Positions 60,479 to 64,000 of a DNA stretch of 64,000 nucleotides are shown in pieces (within the stretch, counting starts at the first letter, position 1; each line of letters begins with the position of its first letter). Position numbers and translations under genes: made by a program. A model generated the notes under the pieces. That model made no database searches. It was not told the origin of the DNA and saw only the letters and a list, made by a program, of their open reading frames with translations. Origin of the DNA: Rutidosis leptorrhynchoides (lineage: Eukaryota; Streptophyta; Magnoliopsida; Asterales; Asteraceae); assembly GCF_046630445.1 (NCBI RefSeq), contig NC_092339.1, positions 76,712,001 through 76,776,000 of the forward strand, read 5' to 3'.

Positions 60479-60513
60479 AATTTCGGGACGAAATTTATTT
60501 AACGGGTAGGTAC
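60479..60513 (+). other. A2 3' polypurine-tract region
   Basis: AATTTCGGGACGAAATTT then AACGGGTAGGTAC immediately before the 3' LTR; the presumed plus-strand primer. Confidence 0.75.
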
Positions 60514-63500
60514 TGTAGTGACCCGAACTTTTCCATGTTTATATATATTAATTGAGATTGATATTTACATGATTAAATGTTTCCAACATGTTAAGCAATC
60601 AAACTTGTTAAGACTTGATTAATTGAAATATGTTTCATATAGACAATTGACCACCCAAGTTGATCGGTGATTCACGAACGTTAAAACTTGTAAAAACTAT
60701 ATGATGACATATATATGGATATATGGATATATATATATATAGTTAACATGATACTATGATAAGAAAACATATCATAAAGTATATTAACAATGAACTACAT
60801 ATGTAAAAACAAGACTACTAACTTAATGATTTTTAAACGAGACATATATGTAACGATTATCGTTGTAAAGACATTTAATGTATATATATCATATTAAGAG
60901 ATATTCATACATGATAATATCATGATAATATAATAATTTAAAATCTCATTTGATATTATAAACATTGGGTTAACAACATTTAACAAGATCGTTAACCTAA
61001 AGGTTTCAAAACAACACTTACATGTAACGACTAACGATGACTTAACGACTCAGTTAAAATGTATATACATGTAGTGTTTTAATATGTATTTATACACTTT
61101 TGAAAGACTTCAATACACTTATCAAAATACTTCTACTTAACAAAAATGCTTACAATTACATCCTCGTTCAGTTTCATCAACAATTCTACTCGTATGCACC
61201 CGTATTCGTACTCGTACAATACACAGCTTTTAGATGTATGTACTATTGGTATATACACTCCAATGATCAGCTCTTAGCAGCCCATGTGAGTCACCTAACA
61301 CATGTGGGAACCATCATTTGGCAACTAGCATGAAATATCTCATAAAATTACAAAAATATGAGTAATCATTCATGACTTATTTACATGAAAACAAAATTAC
61401 ATATCCTTTATATCTAATCCATACACCAACGACCAAAAACACCTACAAACACTTTCATTCTTCAATTTTCTTCATCTAATTGATCTCTCTCAAGTTCTAT
61501 CTTCAAGTTCTAAGTGTTCTTCATAAATTCCAAAAGTTCTAGTTTCATAAAATCAAGAATACTTTCAAGTTTGCTAGCTCACTTCCAATCTTGTAAGGTG
61601 ATCATCCAACCTCAAGAAATCTTTGTTTCTTACAGTAGGTTATCATTCTAATATAAGGTAATAATCATATTCAAACTTTGGTTCAATTTCTATAACTATA
61701 ACAATCTTATTTCAAGTGATGATCTTACTTGAACTTGTTTTCGTGTCATGATTCTGCTTCAAGAACTTCGAGCCATCCAAGGATCCATTGGAGCTAGATC
61801 CATTTTTCTCTTTTCCAGTAGGTTTATCCAAGGAAATTAAGGTAGTAATGATGTTCATAACATCATTCGATTCATACATATAAAGCTATCTTATTCGAAG
61901 GTTTAAACTTGTAATCACTAGAACATAGTTTAGTTAATTCTAAACTTGTTCGCAAACAAAAGTTAATCCTTCTAACTTGACTTTTAAAATCAACTAAACA
62001 CATGTTCTATATCTATATGATATGCTAACTTAATGATTTAAAATCTGGAAACACGAAAAACACCGTAAAACCGGATTTACGCCGTCGTAGTAACACCGCG
62101 GGCTGTTTTGGGTTAGTTAATTAAAAACTATGATAAACTTTGATTTAAAAGTTGTTATTCTGAGAAAATGATTTTTATTATGAACATGAAACTATATCCA
62201 AAAATTATGGTTAAACTCAAAGTGGAAGTATGTTTTCTAAAATGGTCATCTAGACGTCGTTCTTTCGACTGAAATGACTACCTTTACAAAAACGACTTGT
62301 AACTTATTTTTCCGACTATAAACCTATACTTTTTCTGTTTAGATTCATAAAATAGAGTTCAATATGAAATCATAGCAATTTGATTCACTCAAAACGGATT
62401 TAAAATGAAGAAGTTATGGGTAAAACAAGATTGGATAATTTTTCTCATTTTAGCTACGTGAAAATTGGTAACAAATCTATTCCAACCATAACTTAATCAA
62501 CTTGTATTGTATATTATGTAATCTTGAGATACCATAGACACGTATACAATGTTTCGACCTATCATGTCGACACATCTATATATATTTCGGAACAACCATA
62601 GACACTCTATATGTGAATGTTGGAGTTAGCTATACAGGGTTGAGGTTGATTCCAAAATATATATAGTTTGAGTTGTGATCAATACTGAGATACGTATACA
62701 CTGGGTCGTGGATTGATTCAAGATAATATTTATCGATTTATTTCTGTACATCTAACTGTGGACAACTAGTTATAGGTTACTAACGAGGACAGCTGACTTA
62801 ATAAACTTAAAACATCAAAATATATTAAAAGTGTTGTAAATATACTTTGAACATACTTTAATATATATGTATATATTGTTATAGGTTCGTGAATCAACAG
62901 TGGCCAAGTCTTACTTCCTGACGAAGTAAAAATCTGTGAAGGTGAGTTATAGTCCCACTTTTAAAATCTAATATTTTTGGGATGAGAATACATGCAGGTT
63001 TTATAAATGATTTACAAAATAGACACAAGTACGTGAAACTACATTCTATGGTTGAATTATCGAAATCGAATATGCCCCTTATTATTAAGTCTGGTAATCT
63101 AAGAATTAGGGAACAGACACCCTAATTGACGCGAATCCTAAAGATAGATCTATTGGGCCTAACAAACCCCATCCAAAGTACCGGATGCTTTAGTACTTCG
63201 AAATTTATATCATATCCGAAGGGTGTCCCGGAATGATGGGGATATTCTTATATATGCATCTTGTTATTGTCGGTTACCAGGTGTTCACCATATGAATGAT
63301 TTTTATCTCTATGTATGGGATGTGTATTGAAATATGAAATCTTGTGGTCTATTGTTACGATTTGATATATATAGGTTAAACCTATAACTCACCAACATTT
63401 TTGTTGACGTTTAAAGCATGTTTATTCTCAGGTGAATATTAAGAGCTTCCGCTGTTGCATACTAAAATAAGGACAAGATTTGGAGTCCATGTTTGTATGA

Positions 63501-63775
63501 TATTGTGTAAAAACTGCATTCAAGAAACTGATTTCGATGTAACATATTTGTATTGTAAACCATTATGTAATGGTCGTGTGTAAACAGGATATTTTAGATT
63601 ATCATTATTTGATAATCTACGTAAAGCTTTTTAAACCTTTATTTATGAAATAAAGGTTATGGTTTGTTTTAAAAATGAATGCAGTTTTTGAAAAACTTCT
63701 CATATAGAGGTCAAAACCTCGCAACGAAATCAATTAATATGGAACGTTTTTAATCAATAAGAACGGGACATTTCA
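60514..63775 (+). repeat. A2 3' LTR
   Basis: 3,262 bp, almost identical to the 5' LTR. It carries an extra 8 bp in the AT-rich stretch near 60727 and a few substitutions. Confidence 0.95.
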
Positions 63776-63780
63776 TACTT

Positions 63781-64000
63781 AACAAAAATGCTTACAATTA
63801 CATCCTCGTTCAGTTTCATCAACAATTCTACTCGTATGCACCCGTATTCGTACTCGTACAATACACAGCTTTTAGATGTATGTACTATTGGTATATACAC
63901 TCCAATGATCAGCTCTTAGCAGCCCATGTGAGTCACCTAACACATGTGGGAACCATCATTTGGCAACTAGCATGAAATATCTCATAAAATTACAAAAATA
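63781..64000 (+). repeat. A4 LTR, continuation after A2
   Basis: It resumes the A4 LTR exactly where 50666 stopped (AACAAAAATGCTTAC..) and runs off the window. The preceding TACTT (63776-63780) is the A2 target duplication. Whether A4 is a solo LTR or a full element cannot be seen. Confidence 0.9.

Larger units (their letters stand above)
50667..63775 (+). mobile_element. Complete Gypsy chromovirus element A2, apparently young
   Basis: 13,109 bp: LTRs 50667-53920 and 60514-63775, flanked by exact TACTT duplications (50662-50666 and 63776-63780). Internal order: primer-binding site, leader motifs, ORF1, F-box ORF, internal polypurine copy, uninterrupted gag-pol with chromodomain, polypurine region. 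By eye the LTRs differ at only a handful of bases plus one short AT-repeat indel near 60727, so insertion is recent. All enzymatic motifs are present; this copy may be autonomous. Confidence 0.95.

Overview
This is plant nuclear DNA. It is AT-rich, has a eukaryotic single-gene layout and is packed with nested LTR retrotransposons. The chromodomain-bearing Ty3/Gypsy polyproteins, very long LTRs (about 3.2-3.7 kb) and general style suggest a dicot with a large genome. Asteraceae is my best guess, but it is an inference. No tRNA or rRNA gene, CRISPR array or bacterial-type operon is present.

Layout. (1) 1-5144: an LTR tail, a probable solo LTR, a promoter-like repeat and a dead LINE. (2) 5420-6364: the only convincing host gene, an intronless BKI1-like (BRI1 kinase inhibitor 1) gene, followed by about 2 kb of AT-rich spacer. 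(3) 8329-23973: a decayed Ty1/Copia element. It is split by a complete minus-strand non-autonomous element, 'B' (9461-21791, target site duplication ATTCC), and cut again by a related plus-strand element, 'B-prime' (23974-30541). (4) 30542-46437: a minus-strand fragment of a family-A LTR that was invaded by Gypsy element A1 (5' LTR 31726-34975, truncated 3' LTR 44478-46437). The pol of A1 is itself interrupted by a solo LTR (41190-44119, duplication CTTAC). (5) 46437/46438: a junction where two family-A LTRs meet tail to tail, giving a multi-kilobase inverted repeat with the minus-strand fragment A3 (46438-50053). (6) 50054-64000: the LTR of A4, invaded by A2 (50667-63775), a complete and apparently young element with duplication TACTT, near-identical LTRs and an uninterrupted gag-pol.

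Most notable biology. Family A carries two extra genes between its primer-binding site and gag: an acidic ORF1 and a 227-residue F-box protein resembling the plant At2g35280-like group. The F-box ORF is intact in A2 and broken in A1. A good branch-point and splice-acceptor pair lies directly before it. An exact internal copy of the 3' polypurine-tract region, able to form a hairpin, sits between the F-box ORF and gag. Families A and B share this motif, a duplicated leader motif after the primer-binding site and about 1 kb of LTR sequence, although family B has no pol. Family B may therefore be mobilised by family A. Host-gene capture plus shared cis signals is the part of this window most likely to be undescribed.
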